This document shows positions 52,200 through 59,589 of a DNA stretch of 64,000 nt, piece after piece; position 1 is the first letter of the stretch; every line of letters starts with the position of its first letter. A program made the position numbers and the translations under genes. Origin of the DNA: Eggerthella lenta DSM 2243. GTDB lineage: Bacteria > Actinomycetota > Coriobacteriia > Coriobacteriales > Eggerthellaceae. The notes beneath the pieces were generated by a model, which was not told the DNA's origin, ran no database searches, and was given only the letters and a program-made list of their open reading frames with translations. Where the stretch lies: NCBI RefSeq assembly GCF_000024265.1, contig NC_013204.1:2158180-2222179 (forward strand), written 5' to 3'.

Positions 52200-52500
52200 C
52201 CGGTTTCGTGGCATAAAAAAATCCCGTTGCAAGCAAGCTGCACCAGGACCTCAGAAGGAAGGGAGATGCGCCCGGCTGCACGCATCCCTGCGCGCCGCGG
52301 TCGCTCTCGATCGGACTGATAACGGAGTCGCCGGTTCAGCCTACTTGCCCCGGCTGCACGCGGAGGTCGTCCGCTGCGTGCCGTCGCGTTCGAGCCGAAC
52401 TGCTCGGAGGTGGCGTTCAGGCCGCCCACCGCCGGCTCGCAGCATCCGCCGGCTCTCTGAAGATGGGTTCGTCCCTACTGTCCTCGTCAACGCATTTCGT
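52200..52500 (-). promoter_or_regulatory. Candidate T-box leader of ilvDBNC
   Basis: On the minus strand the leader shows a stem-I entry GACGAGGACAGTAG (around 52475-52488), an AGAGAGCCGGCGG...GCGAGCCGGC apical helix (52430-52460), and a T-box-like GAGAGCGACCGCGG (52295-52308). Near the gene a GGGATGCG/CGCATC hairpin and a run of seven Ts (52215-52221) follow. The order of elements fits a tRNA-sensing T-box. A hand fold puts GCC (52412-52414) at the specifier position, which is unexpected for an ilv operon, so the specifier is unresolved. Confidence 0.6.
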
Positions 52501-52520
52501 CTATGAACTTGTTGCGGGTA

Positions 52521-52548
52521 AGTATACTCCAGCTTCACGACGTCGCAA
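52521..52548 (-). promoter_or_regulatory. Sigma-A-type promoter of ilvDBNC
   Basis: TTGCGA (52543-52548) and TATACT (52521-52526) on the minus strand are 16 nt apart. Transcription would start near 52514 and produce a leader of about 340 nt, which includes the T-box. It overlaps the end of the upstream sugar-transferase ORF. Confidence 0.65.
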
Positions 52549-53515
52549 GTAAAACTTTGACGATCGAAGCGATTGCGCGGTAAATCCACATGGAGGCGGT
52601 GGGGATTGAGGAGACGGGGGTTCGGGGCGCCGGAGGAGCTGCGAGGCGCCGCGAGGTGCCGGAGGCTCCCGCTAGGCGAGGTGCTGGTAGCCCCTCCCCG
52701 CGGAGCGGTTGGGCGAAACGTCGCGGAGCGCCGGAAACCCCTCCTCGCGACAGCTCCAGCTCCTGGCGGCTGCCGTCCCCGTAGGTCGCGTCGTTTCGGG
52801 CCTGCACCTGCCACCAGCCGGTGATGCCGGGCTTCGCGGAGAGGAGCTCGCCCGCATCGTCGCCGTAGGCCGCGAGCTCCTCCTCGACGACAGGGCGCGG
52901 GCCGATCACGCTCATCTGGCCGGCGAGTACGTTCAGAAACTGAGGGAGCTCGTCGAGGGAGGTCTTGCGCAGAAAGCGCCCGACACGCGTGACGCGGGGG
53001 TCGTCGTCCACCTTGCGCTCGCGCTCCCATTGCGTTAGCTGCTCGGGACTCAGGTGCTTCTCCACGTCGTCGGAGTCGGCCACCATGGTGCGCAGCTTGA
53101 GGATGCGAAGCGGCTTGCCGCGATAGCCGACGCGCTCTTGGAGGTATATTGGGGAGCCGGGGGATTCCAGGCGGATAACCAGGCAAAGAAGAGCGACCGG
53201 AATCAACCCTACGATCGTCGCGCACGCCGAGAACACGATATCGAACGCCCGCTTCACGAAGTGGTACCCCAGCCGCCCCTCGACAGCCAGCGGTTCGTAC
53301 TCGCGTACGCTTTCGGCCGGCGCCGCTCGGGATCCTTCGACTTCGCTCCCTACGGTCGCTTCGCTCAGGATGACAGCCTGGCGGACCCCTCCGGTCGCTT
53401 TTTTAGGATGACCGGGGGCGGCAGCTCCACGCTCAGGGCAGCAGCCGTCGTCCAGGGCAACCGCTCCCCCGGCGTCCACTGCCGTTATTCCGTTTTCAAG
53501 TTCGTTTTCTGACAA
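52535..53515 (-). pseudogene. Undecaprenyl-phosphate sugar transferase, C-terminally truncated with repeat insertion
   Basis: The ORF encodes 326 residues. The conserved WcaJ/RfbP-type domain (KRAFDIVFSACATIVGLIPV, LKLRTMVADSD, RKTSLDELPQFLNVLAG, SVIGPRPVV, KPGITGWWQVQARND) ends abruptly after RQELEL near 52750. The remaining 70 or so residues are Ala/Pro/Arg-rich low-complexity sequence, and the usual terminal helix (of the YY-V----SL-LD-------T type) is missing in all three frames. Near the N-terminus AVILSEATVGSEVEGSR is the translated dispersed repeat. The best start is a TTG at 53515, overlapping the NusG-like gene by 20 nt. It is probably non-functional. Confidence 0.7.
53331..53376. 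repeat. Dispersed repeat, copy C, inside sugar-transferase ORF
   Basis: GATCCTTCGACTTCGCTCCC...CTCAGGATGACAG is the inverted form of the TCATCCTGAGCGGAGCG...CGAAGGAT repeat seen at 22262, 34783 and 58499. Here it lies within coding sequence and is kept in frame. Confidence 0.65.
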
Positions 53516-54008
53516 TTCCCAATCCGATTTTCGTTTGGATGGTTCGCCCGAACATATCGATCTCCAGATACGCGGTGCGCTTGCGACGGTTGATCTTCCT
53601 GATCCAGCCCTCGCGGCCCACCAGCGGGCCCTTCAGCACGATGATCCGGTCGCCCTCGATCACACCCTCGGACACGCCCACCGTCCGATGCCCCTTCTCG
53701 GTGAACGCGTCGATCCACGCCACCTCGTCGCGCTCCAAAGGAACGAAACCCCCGTCGTTGCTCAGCACCCAGGCGAACGCCGGCACGCGCCGAAGCTGCG
53801 ATTCCAGCTCGTCCACGCGGTCGGTCACCACGATCAGGTAGCCGGGGAACAGCGTGGCCGTACAGGTGCGCCACTGGCCGCGGAACTGCTTTTGCACCTC
53901 GTAGCGCGGCACGAAGCACTCCTGCAGCACATCGTCCTCGACCAAGCTCTCTATCAGGCGGCATACGGCGAACTCGCGCCCTGCCACCGTCTGCACCACG
54001 TACCACAT
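53496..54008 (-). CDS. NusG-like antiterminator, LoaP/UpxY type (NusG-a)
   Basis: This 170-residue protein has an NGN domain (MWYVVQTVAGREFAVCRLIE, then RTCTATLFPGYLIVVT) and a KOW domain (VIEGDRIIVLKGPLVGREGW). Specialised NusG paralogues of this type allow transcription through long polysaccharide operons. The ATG at 54008 is chosen because GAGGAG lies 6 nt upstream; a longer start exists. It overlaps the damaged sugar-transferase gene and follows a second paralogue. Confidence 0.85.
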   Translation of the reverse strand: MWYVVQTVAGREFAVCRLIESLVEDDVLQECFVPRYEVQKQFRGQWRTCTATLFPGYLIVVTDRVDELESQLRRVPAFAWVLSNDGGFVPLERDEVAWIDAFTEKGHRTVGVSEGVIEGDRIIVLKGPLVGREGWIRKINRRKRTAYLEIDMFGRTIQTKIGLGIVRKRT

Positions 54009-54265
54009 GCACGGCTCCTCAACGCGCGACGGCATGGCTTCGCCCTTCGGCTGCGCCGCCGACGCGCACGTATGACGGGGGTATTCATCCCTTCGAAGCT
54101 GGCGAAACGCACACGCGGCATCGTTTTCGCGCATCGAAGTATGTTCGGTCGCGCCCGTAAAGGCGCATGCAGTTTCCTGCGGGGAGATCGAAGGAGGGGT
54201 TTCGCCGTCGGCGCCTATCCGTCGAGCTCCTCGCAGCAAGCTGGTTCAAGCTGCGAAGGGCGAGG

Positions 54266-54787
54266 TCAGGTTTTGCGCACGATCTCAAGTCCCACCCTCA
54301 CCTGCTTCTGATCGAGCAGGCCGATGTCCAGGTAGGCGATGCGCTTGTGACGGTCGATCTTCTTGATGCGGTCGACGTGACCGCGTAGCGGCCCTTCGTC
54401 GATGATGGTGCGGCCGTTGTCTATCGTGCCGCGGGAAAAGCCCACCACGTGGCTCGGCCCGCCGAAATCATGCACGAACGAGGCCTCCTCGGGCCGCAGC
54501 GCGAAAGCGCGCCGCTCGGCGCCCAGAAGGCGCGCGAACGCAGTGGAACGTTTGATGGTTTTCTCGAAAGCCTCGATGTCGTCGGAAGCTACGAACAGGT
54601 AACCCGGGAACATGGTCTCCGTGAGCAGACGCCAAACGCCCTGGTTCTTCTTGAGGATGCAGTAGCTCAGCGCGAAGCAGTCGCGCACCAGCTCCGGACC
54701 GGCAAGCGCCTTGACGCGCTCGGCCACGGCGCGCTCCCTGCCCGGCACCACCTGCAGCACATAGCGAGCCCGACCGCGCGAAGGCAC
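54266..54787 (-). CDS. NusG-like antiterminator, LoaP/UpxY type (NusG-b)
   Basis: This 173-residue paralogue of NusG-a has an NGN domain (RARYVLQVVPGRERAVAERV, then LLTETMFPGYLFVAS) and a C-terminal KOW domain (TIIDEGPLRGHVDRIKKIDR). It comes first on the minus strand; the 257-base gap to NusG-a holds no gene. Two such paralogues in tandem before a sugar-transferase gene mark the head of a polysaccharide locus. Confidence 0.85.
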   Translation of the reverse strand: MPSRGRARYVLQVVPGRERAVAERVKALAGPELVRDCFALSYCILKKNQGVWRLLTETMFPGYLFVASDDIEAFEKTIKRSTAFARLLGAERRAFALRPEEASFVHDFGGPSHVVGFSRGTIDNGRTIIDEGPLRGHVDRIKKIDRHKRIAYLDIGLLDQKQVRVGLEIVRKT

Positions 54788-54913
54788 GGGCGGCTCGATC
54801 GATTCAGTTGGAGAGATCCTGATGACGCGGGGTTCTCGAACGACGCATCCGACGGACGCGGCGCGAGCGACGCCGCCTATTCGATGCGGCTCGCGACAGT
54901 CTTTCTCAGACTG

Positions 54914-54923
54914 CCCCCCCCCC
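54914..54923 (+). repeat. C10 homopolymer upstream of NusG-b
   Basis: Ten consecutive C residues occur about 130 nt upstream of the NusG-b start, where tract length could change promoter or leader geometry. Confidence 0.8.
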
Positions 54924-55224
54924 GGACGGTTTTTGGGTCAGCATGTCATCGCAGATTGCAGAAGCAGGGCGAGCCAGGGCGCACTGCTCCGTCGACGAGC
55001 TTGCATGCTCATCGATGAAGCGATATGTTGAAGCCGGAAAGCCCATAAACTTGTACCCTAACCGTTACTCGTTTGTAAAGCGCGCTCTATTTAACCATAG
55101 GCTCACGTCATTGCAAGACGCCTCGACACAAAAGACCGGTAACATGTAACAAAAACCCGTTCGGCGCGCAGCGTTGTTTTACAAGATGATAACGGCAGAG
55201 CGCCGGAAGTGCAACAGTGAACAG

Positions 55225-55238
55225 CCCCCCCCCCCCCC
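55225..55238 (+). repeat. C14 homopolymer upstream of NusG-b
   Basis: Fourteen consecutive C residues form the longest homopolymer in the window. It lies in non-coding DNA between the NusG-like pair and the EEP gene. Confidence 0.8.
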
Positions 55239-55301
55239 GAGTTCTCCATAATTTATAAGCTTCTCCATCATCTCAATCTTGACGGACGCCGCGAGGTCTC
55301 G

Positions 55302-55406
55302 ATGTCGCTTTGCAAGGCATGCGGCCAGCCGCTCGTCTTTCCGACGCATCTCGCTCAGACGGAAAAGGCGTTCGTGCGCCCGAAACGAGCGTTCATGGCC
55401 ATTTGA
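55302..55406 (+). CDS. Possible 34-residue small ORF with CxxC
   Basis: The ORF starts MSLCKACGQPLVF after GAGG and ends TGA at 55406. The single CxxC could be a zinc-knuckle fragment. It has no partner Cys pair, so it may be a remnant or chance ORF. Confidence 0.2.
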   Translation: MSLCKACGQPLVFPTHLAQTEKAFVRPKRAFMAI

Positions 55407-55494
55407 AAGATGAGCGGCGATTTTCCGTCACACGATGACGATTCGGATGATAAATTGGTATCTGCAAATATCCGAAAACAAAGCAGGAGCGATT

Positions 55495-56568
55495 ATGAAC
55501 CCGGCACCGGCGCATAGCAAAACGACCTCGACGCAGCGGCCCCGACGCTCCCCCGTCCGCATAGCGATATCGACGCTGCTATGGGCGGTCACGGCATGCG
55601 TTGTCGTCATCATGGCCGCACGCTTCGCACCTTCAGCCCTGAGCAACGGCAGGCTCATCCCGGAGGCGGCAGCATTCATCCCGTGGCTGGCCCTTCTCAG
55701 CGTCCTCGTTCTCATAATCGCAGCGTTGACCAGGCGGAAAGTACTTTCCGCCGTCACCGTTCTCTGCCTTGTCTGCCAGATCGTGTGGCATGTCGGCTTC
55801 TTCTTGCCCGCGCCCCGCATCGCCGAGGAGGCGGTCGAAGCCGTCCCGGAGCAGACCACCCCGCGAGACACCGTCATGCGCGTGATGACGCTCAACACGA
55901 AGAACGGAAACGCCGATGCCGAGCAGATCGTCTCGATCGTCCGCGACCAGCACGTGGAAGTACTCGCCATGCAAGAGGTCAGCGGCTCGCTGATCGAACG
56001 GCTTTCCGCCGCCGGACTGGACGAGCTTTTGCCCTCGCGCGTCATCGGCTTGGCAGGAGCGGGCGACAACGGCGGCGTCAACGTCATCTACACGCTCGCG
56101 CCCATGCGCAACGCTTCGGAAAGCATCTTGCCCCTCACCGGATCTGCCGTGCCGGCCTGCACGATAACCGCCGGATCCCACGAGGTGCGCCTCGTCAGCG
56201 CGCATCCCACATCGCCCAAGACGGGCACGCTCGGCTTCTGGAACGAGAGCCTCACCAACTTGGGAACCTTGCGCCGATACAGCGATGAATACCTGATCAT
56301 GGGAGACTTCAACTCCACCTGGGATCACTCCCGCTACCGCAAGATGCTGGGAGACACGCTGGTGGACGCCTCCGAGCAAGCGGGCGAAGGCTTCCACATG
56401 ACGTATCCGTCGGAACCCCACTATGCCATGGTTCCCGTGCCGCCCATGATCGAGATCGACCACATCGTGTACTCGAAGAACAGCGGTATGTCCGTCGGCG
56501 ATCTCGAGACCGTCAACGTGCAGGGCTCGGACCACTTCGCCCTCCTCGGAACCTGGGTGATCGAGTAA
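55495..56568 (+). CDS. Membrane-anchored endonuclease/exonuclease/phosphatase-family protein
   Basis: This 357-residue protein has three N-terminal hydrophobic segments (about 22-115) followed by an EEP catalytic domain at about 140-355. Metal and catalytic motifs are RVMTLNTKNG, MQEVSG, MGDFNSTWDHSRY and the terminal GSDHFALLGTW. AGGAG lies 5 nt before the ATG at 55495. It may be an extracytoplasmic phosphodiesterase or nuclease; the substrate is unknown. Confidence 0.85.
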   Translation: MNPAPAHSKTTSTQRPRRSPVRIAISTLLWAVTACVVVIMAARFAPSALSNGRLIPEAAAFIPWLALLSVLVLIIAALTRRKVLSAVTVLCLVCQIVWHVGFFLPAPRIAEEAVEAVPEQTTPRDTVMRVMTLNTKNGNADAEQIVSIVRDQHVEVLAMQEVSGSLIERLSAAGLDELLPSRVIGLAGAGDNGGVNVIYTLAPMRNASESILPLTGSAVPACTITAGSHEVRLVSAHPTSPKTGTLGFWNESLTNLGTLRRYSDEYLIMGDFNSTWDHSRYRKMLGDTLVDASEQAGEGFHMTYPSEPHYAMVPVPPMIEIDHIVYSKNSGMSVGDLETVNVQGSDHFALLGTWVIE

Positions 56569-56813
56569 CCGAAGCCGGAAACTCGTCCTCCCCGGCGCAC
56601 CTCCATCATTTCGAATACCTTTGCATCCCAGCCGATAACTTGTCGGATTGCTGACCGATCGCCCATAGAGGGGAAACGATCGTCCCAGCTCGCACGAGAA
56701 ACCCCATACGGCGACTAGACTCGCCTCACGCGAACGAACCCGAGAACCGCTTCCCGCCGAGCGCGAGGAGCGGTTCGACCTATCTTCACCCCTCTATCCG
56801 AAAGGAGGCGTTC

Positions 56814-57719
56814 ATGCCGTATCGAGGCTTACTCTATTTCGTTTCCCAAAGCGCCAGCTCCGATTACCGCTCCGACCCGTACGCGACGGAACGCCGCAGC
56901 CTCCCGAACCGCACGCACGGCATCCGCTACGCATCCGCGCCGAAACGTTCCACCTGCATCAGGACCTACGCTCCCTCCGAGACGGTGCGCCCCGTATGCG
57001 CAAGCTCAACCACCGCCGCCAGCCAAGCAAGCCGAAGCGTCGAGCCGCAGCGCATGCTCAAAGCGGTGTTCGCCATGGTGCTCGTCGCCGTCCTGTCTGC
57101 GTTTCTCGGAATCTTCGCCGCGCACGCCCTGTCCGCCGCGATCGACGACGGAGCCTTTCCCCTCATAGGATCGGCCGACGCCGCCACCGCCGAAGACGGC
57201 TTCAGCACCCCTCGATCGTCATGGGAACAAGGCGTCGTGCCCACCCTGTATCAGGACGACCCGCAATGGGCCGATCGCCCCTACGGATCGAGGACCGTCG
57301 GCGATGCGGGCGCCGCCCCGCTGTGCCTGGCCATGGTGCGCATCGAAGCCACCGGGGACGCCAGCATGGGGCCCGTCGAAGTGGCCTCCCTCTCGCAGAG
57401 CAGCGGCTATGCCGACACCGTTGAAGCCACCGGGCTCCTGACCGACGGCGCAGCCCAACTAGGGCTCGCATCGCGAGAGATCGATGCGAACGAGTTGGCC
57501 ATGCGACGCGAGCTCGTGGGAGACCGTCCCATCATCGCCTCCATGAAAGCAGGCTCGTTCGGATCGTCGGACACCTACATCGTGGTCACCGGCATCGACG
57601 AGCACGGCGAACTGGCGGTGGTCGATCCGCTCAGCCGCGATCGGACAAGCCGCCATTGGACGTTCGACGAGATCATCTCGCAAGCCACCGGCCTCTGGTC
57701 CTACACGGCGGCCGCGTAA
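56814..57719 (+). CDS. Membrane-anchored C39-like protein lacking catalytic residues
   Basis: This 301-residue protein has a long basic N-terminal cytoplasmic region, one membrane helix at about 82-105 (KAVFAMVLVAVLSAFLGIFA), and an external C39-like domain. The family motif with catalytic Cys (SGCGPT-LAMV) here reads DAGAAPLCLAMV, and the His motif (GHFIVLTGID) reads SDTYIVVTGIDEHGELA, so both catalytic residues are replaced. AAAGGAGG lies 5 nt before the ATG. It may be a binding rather than a cleaving protein. Confidence 0.75.
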   Translation: MPYRGLLYFVSQSASSDYRSDPYATERRSLPNRTHGIRYASAPKRSTCIRTYAPSETVRPVCASSTTAASQASRSVEPQRMLKAVFAMVLVAVLSAFLGIFAAHALSAAIDDGAFPLIGSADAATAEDGFSTPRSSWEQGVVPTLYQDDPQWADRPYGSRTVGDAGAAPLCLAMVRIEATGDASMGPVEVASLSQSSGYADTVEATGLLTDGAAQLGLASREIDANELAMRRELVGDRPIIASMKAGSFGSSDTYIVVTGIDEHGELAVVDPLSRDRTSRHWTFDEIISQATGLWSYTAAA

Positions 57720-57744
57720 AGTCCGCCGCTCTCCCCGCCATTCA

Positions 57745-57772
57745 GCGCGCCCGATGGGCGCGCTTTTCTTTT
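57745..57772 (+). terminator. Terminator of C39-like gene
   Basis: An 8-bp stem GCGCGCCC with loop GAT is followed by TTTTCTTTT, 25 nt after the stop codon. Confidence 0.85.
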
Positions 57773-57774
57773 AT

Positions 57775-57836
57775 GGAAAGCATGCTTTACATTGCTGGCG
57801 CAGGGGTCTATACTTGATGGAAAGCTAGCTTTACAT
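57775..57836 (+). promoter_or_regulatory. XRE promoter flanked by twin palindromic operators
   Basis: GGAAAGCATGCTTTACAT (57775-57792) and GGAAAGCTAGCTTTACAT (57819-57836) are near-identical palindromic sites. TTTACA (57786-57791) within the first is the -35, TATACT (57809-57814) is the -10, and the spacing is 17 nt. Binding of the encoded XRE protein to either site would cover the promoter, implying autorepression. Confidence 0.75.
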
Positions 57837-57858
57837 ATTCGCATCGGAGAGGAGCGCC

Positions 57859-58065
57859 ATGGAGAACCGGTTGGAGGAGATCCGCAAGGCGCGCGGCATC
57901 AAGCAAGAGGATCTCGCGTTGGAGCTGGGCGTGTCGCGCCAGACCATCAGCTCGCTCGAGAAGGGGCGCTACAACCCTTCCATCCTGCTCGCGTTCAAAA
58001 TAGCCCGCCGCTTCGGCTTGCAGATCGAAGACGTGTTCATCTACCAGGAGGAAGACCATGAATAG
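57859..58065 (+). CDS. Small XRE-family (Cro/CI) regulator
   Basis: This 68-residue protein is almost only an HTH: RLEEIRKARGIKQEDLALEL, then GVSRQTISSLEKGRYNPSIL. It is typical of small repressors paired with a membrane protein. It overlaps the next gene by 8 nt. The twin operators upstream are the probable binding sites. Confidence 0.92.
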   Translation: MENRLEEIRKARGIKQEDLALELGVSRQTISSLEKGRYNPSILLAFKIARRFGLQIEDVFIYQEEDHE

Positions 58066-58474
58066 GAAGTCCGCTGTCCTCACGCTGTCCATCGGAATCG
58101 CCTGCGCGATCGTCGCCGTCGCGCTGGCTCTCGACCTCGGCGGGATCTCCTCGGTCCTGCCCATCGCCGCGAAGGGCGTGTGGGGCTTCGCCGGATGCGC
58201 GGCCGCGCTGCTCGTTTGCGGCGCCTTCGCGCTGGCCCACAAGCCCACGCCGCAGCAGATCATCGAGCAGGGCGACGAGCGCAATGCGGCCATCAACGGG
58301 AAAGCGGGACTGTGCGCCTTCGAGGCGTTCTCCATGCTTGCGCCTTTGGCGGCGCTCGCGCTGTACGCCTTCGAGCAGATCAGCACGGCCGGCGTGCTCA
58401 CGATCATCGCCGTCGAGGTCGTAGCCTCGATCGTCTATTTCGCGCAGATCGCCCGCATGCAGCGGATCATGTAG
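58058..58474 (+). CDS. Small membrane protein partner of XRE regulator
   Basis: This 138-residue protein has four hydrophobic segments and a polar middle IIEQGDERNAAINGKAG, the pattern of small membrane proteins encoded after XRE genes in Actinobacteria and Firmicutes (DUF2178-like; tentative). The start overlaps the XRE stop by 8 nt and GGAGGAAG precedes it. Function is unknown. Confidence 0.8.
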   Translation: MNRKSAVLTLSIGIACAIVAVALALDLGGISSVLPIAAKGVWGFAGCAAALLVCGAFALAHKPTPQQIIEQGDERNAAINGKAGLCAFEAFSMLAPLAALALYAFEQISTAGVLTIIAVEVVASIVYFAQIARMQRIM

Positions 58475-58498
58475 CGCTGGCTCAGGATCCGGCCCTCC

Positions 58499-58519
58499 TG
58501 TCATCCTGAGCGGAGCGCG
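58499..58519. repeat. Dispersed repeat, partial copy D
   Basis: TGTCATCCTGAGCGGAGCGC matches the core of copy A at 22262. It lies immediately past the stop of the minus-strand MBL gene. Confidence 0.6.
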
Positions 58520-58521
58520 CC

Positions 58522-59325
58522 TCAGCGCGCGCTCACCAGCATGGTCTGATACGCGACCTGCACCGTTGCCGGATGCCCGGCGCGCCGAACCACGGCGGTC
58601 AGCGCCTCGCCTGGCAGACGGTACGTGTTGTTGTTCTGCGAGATATGCATGGCCACCACCTGCTCGAGCGCGTCGCTCAACAGCGCCTCCAGCTCGTCTG
58701 CGGCCTGCACGTTCGACAAGTGGCCCGTATCCGAGCCCACGCGCCGCTTCACCGGATACGGGTAGGGCCCGTCTTTGAGCATCTGCACATCGTGGTTGCT
58801 CTCCAGTGCGAGGATGCGCACATCGCGCAACGCCTCGTCGGCCTCGCCGGTGACGATACCCGTGTCGGTCATGAACCCTACCGCGTCTCCGTCGGCCTCG
58901 ACCCGGAACCCGCACGACGATGCCGCGTCGTGAGACGTGCGGAAGGCGTGCACCTGCATGCCCGCCAGCGACAGCGCGTCGCCCGAGGAGAACGCCCGTA
59001 GGTCGCATGCGCCCTCCAGCACGATGATCTCCTTGCTGGCCGCGCGCACGGCGTCGTCGGCGAACACCGCGGGCTCGATGCCCAGCTTCGCCAGGCCGCG
59101 CAGCACCACGCCGAGGCCCTTCGTATGGTCGGTATGGTCGTGCGTGATGAGGACGGCCTCGAGGTTCGCCGGATCGAACCCGGCCTCGTCGCAACGCGCG
59201 AAGAAATCGCGCTTGCAGATGCCGCAATCCACGAGCACGCCCTTGCCCGTGGCGGTATCCTCGACTACGGCCGCGTTGCCGCGGCTTCCGCTGGCCAGCA
59301 CGTGCAATGCAAGTCGTTGGTTCAT
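58522..59325 (-). CDS. MBL-fold hydrolase, YycJ/WalJ-like
   Basis: This 267-residue MBL-fold protein has VLASGSRGNAAVVEDT at the N-terminus, the metal motif LITHDHTDHTKGLG, a FRTSHDAASSCGFRV His segment and ALESNHDVQMLKDGPYP, a pattern of the YycJ/WalJ group of putative nucleic-acid-processing enzymes. The ATG at 59325 is chosen by family N-terminus. There is no walRK gene nearby. The exact substrate is unknown. Confidence 0.85.
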   Translation of the reverse strand: MNQRLALHVLASGSRGNAAVVEDTATGKGVLVDCGICKRDFFARCDEAGFDPANLEAVLITHDHTDHTKGLGVVLRGLAKLGIEPAVFADDAVRAASKEIIVLEGACDLRAFSSGDALSLAGMQVHAFRTSHDAASSCGFRVEADGDAVGFMTDTGIVTGEADEALRDVRILALESNHDVQMLKDGPYPYPVKRRVGSDTGHLSNVQAADELEALLSDALEQVVAMHISQNNNTYRLPGEALTAVVRRAGHPATVQVAYQTMLVSAR

Positions 59326-59589
59326 AGGGTTCGCTTCCCGCATCTCTTCTCGGTGTCTCAGTCGGCCTCCGATTGTACCCGAATGCGCGCCCCTCGCGCC
59401 CCGCATCCCCAAACGCTCAAAAGGGCGTCCCGAATGGCACGGTTCCTGCCCGGGTTTTTCCTTTCAAAACGCGCCGCGCGCGGGCGGAATTGCCGCCGAT
59501 CGGGAATCAACGGTTCCCCGCGCCGCCCGTTTCGCCTACTATGGTTCCTCATACGAACATGCAGGTCGAACCAAGGGGGACGGGGTATC

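Larger units (their letters stand above)
54788..55494. promoter_or_regulatory. Long intergenic region with two poly-C tracts
   Basis: This 707-base gap precedes the NusG-like pair (minus) and the EEP gene (plus). It is AT-richer in the middle and holds C10 at 54914-54923 and C14 at 55225-55238. No clear inverted repeats flank a promoter, so an invertible switch is not supported. One small ORF is possible at 55302. Confidence 0.5.

Noticed and set aside
53496-54239. Long N-terminal form of NusG-a (247 residues)
   Set aside because: The additional 77 residues have no NusG similarity, and GAGGAG lies exactly before the ATG at 54008.
54788-55494. Invertible capsule promoter
   Set aside because: I found no inverted repeats flanking a promoter and no recombinase gene. 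Repeated GACGGACGC segments are direct, not inverted.
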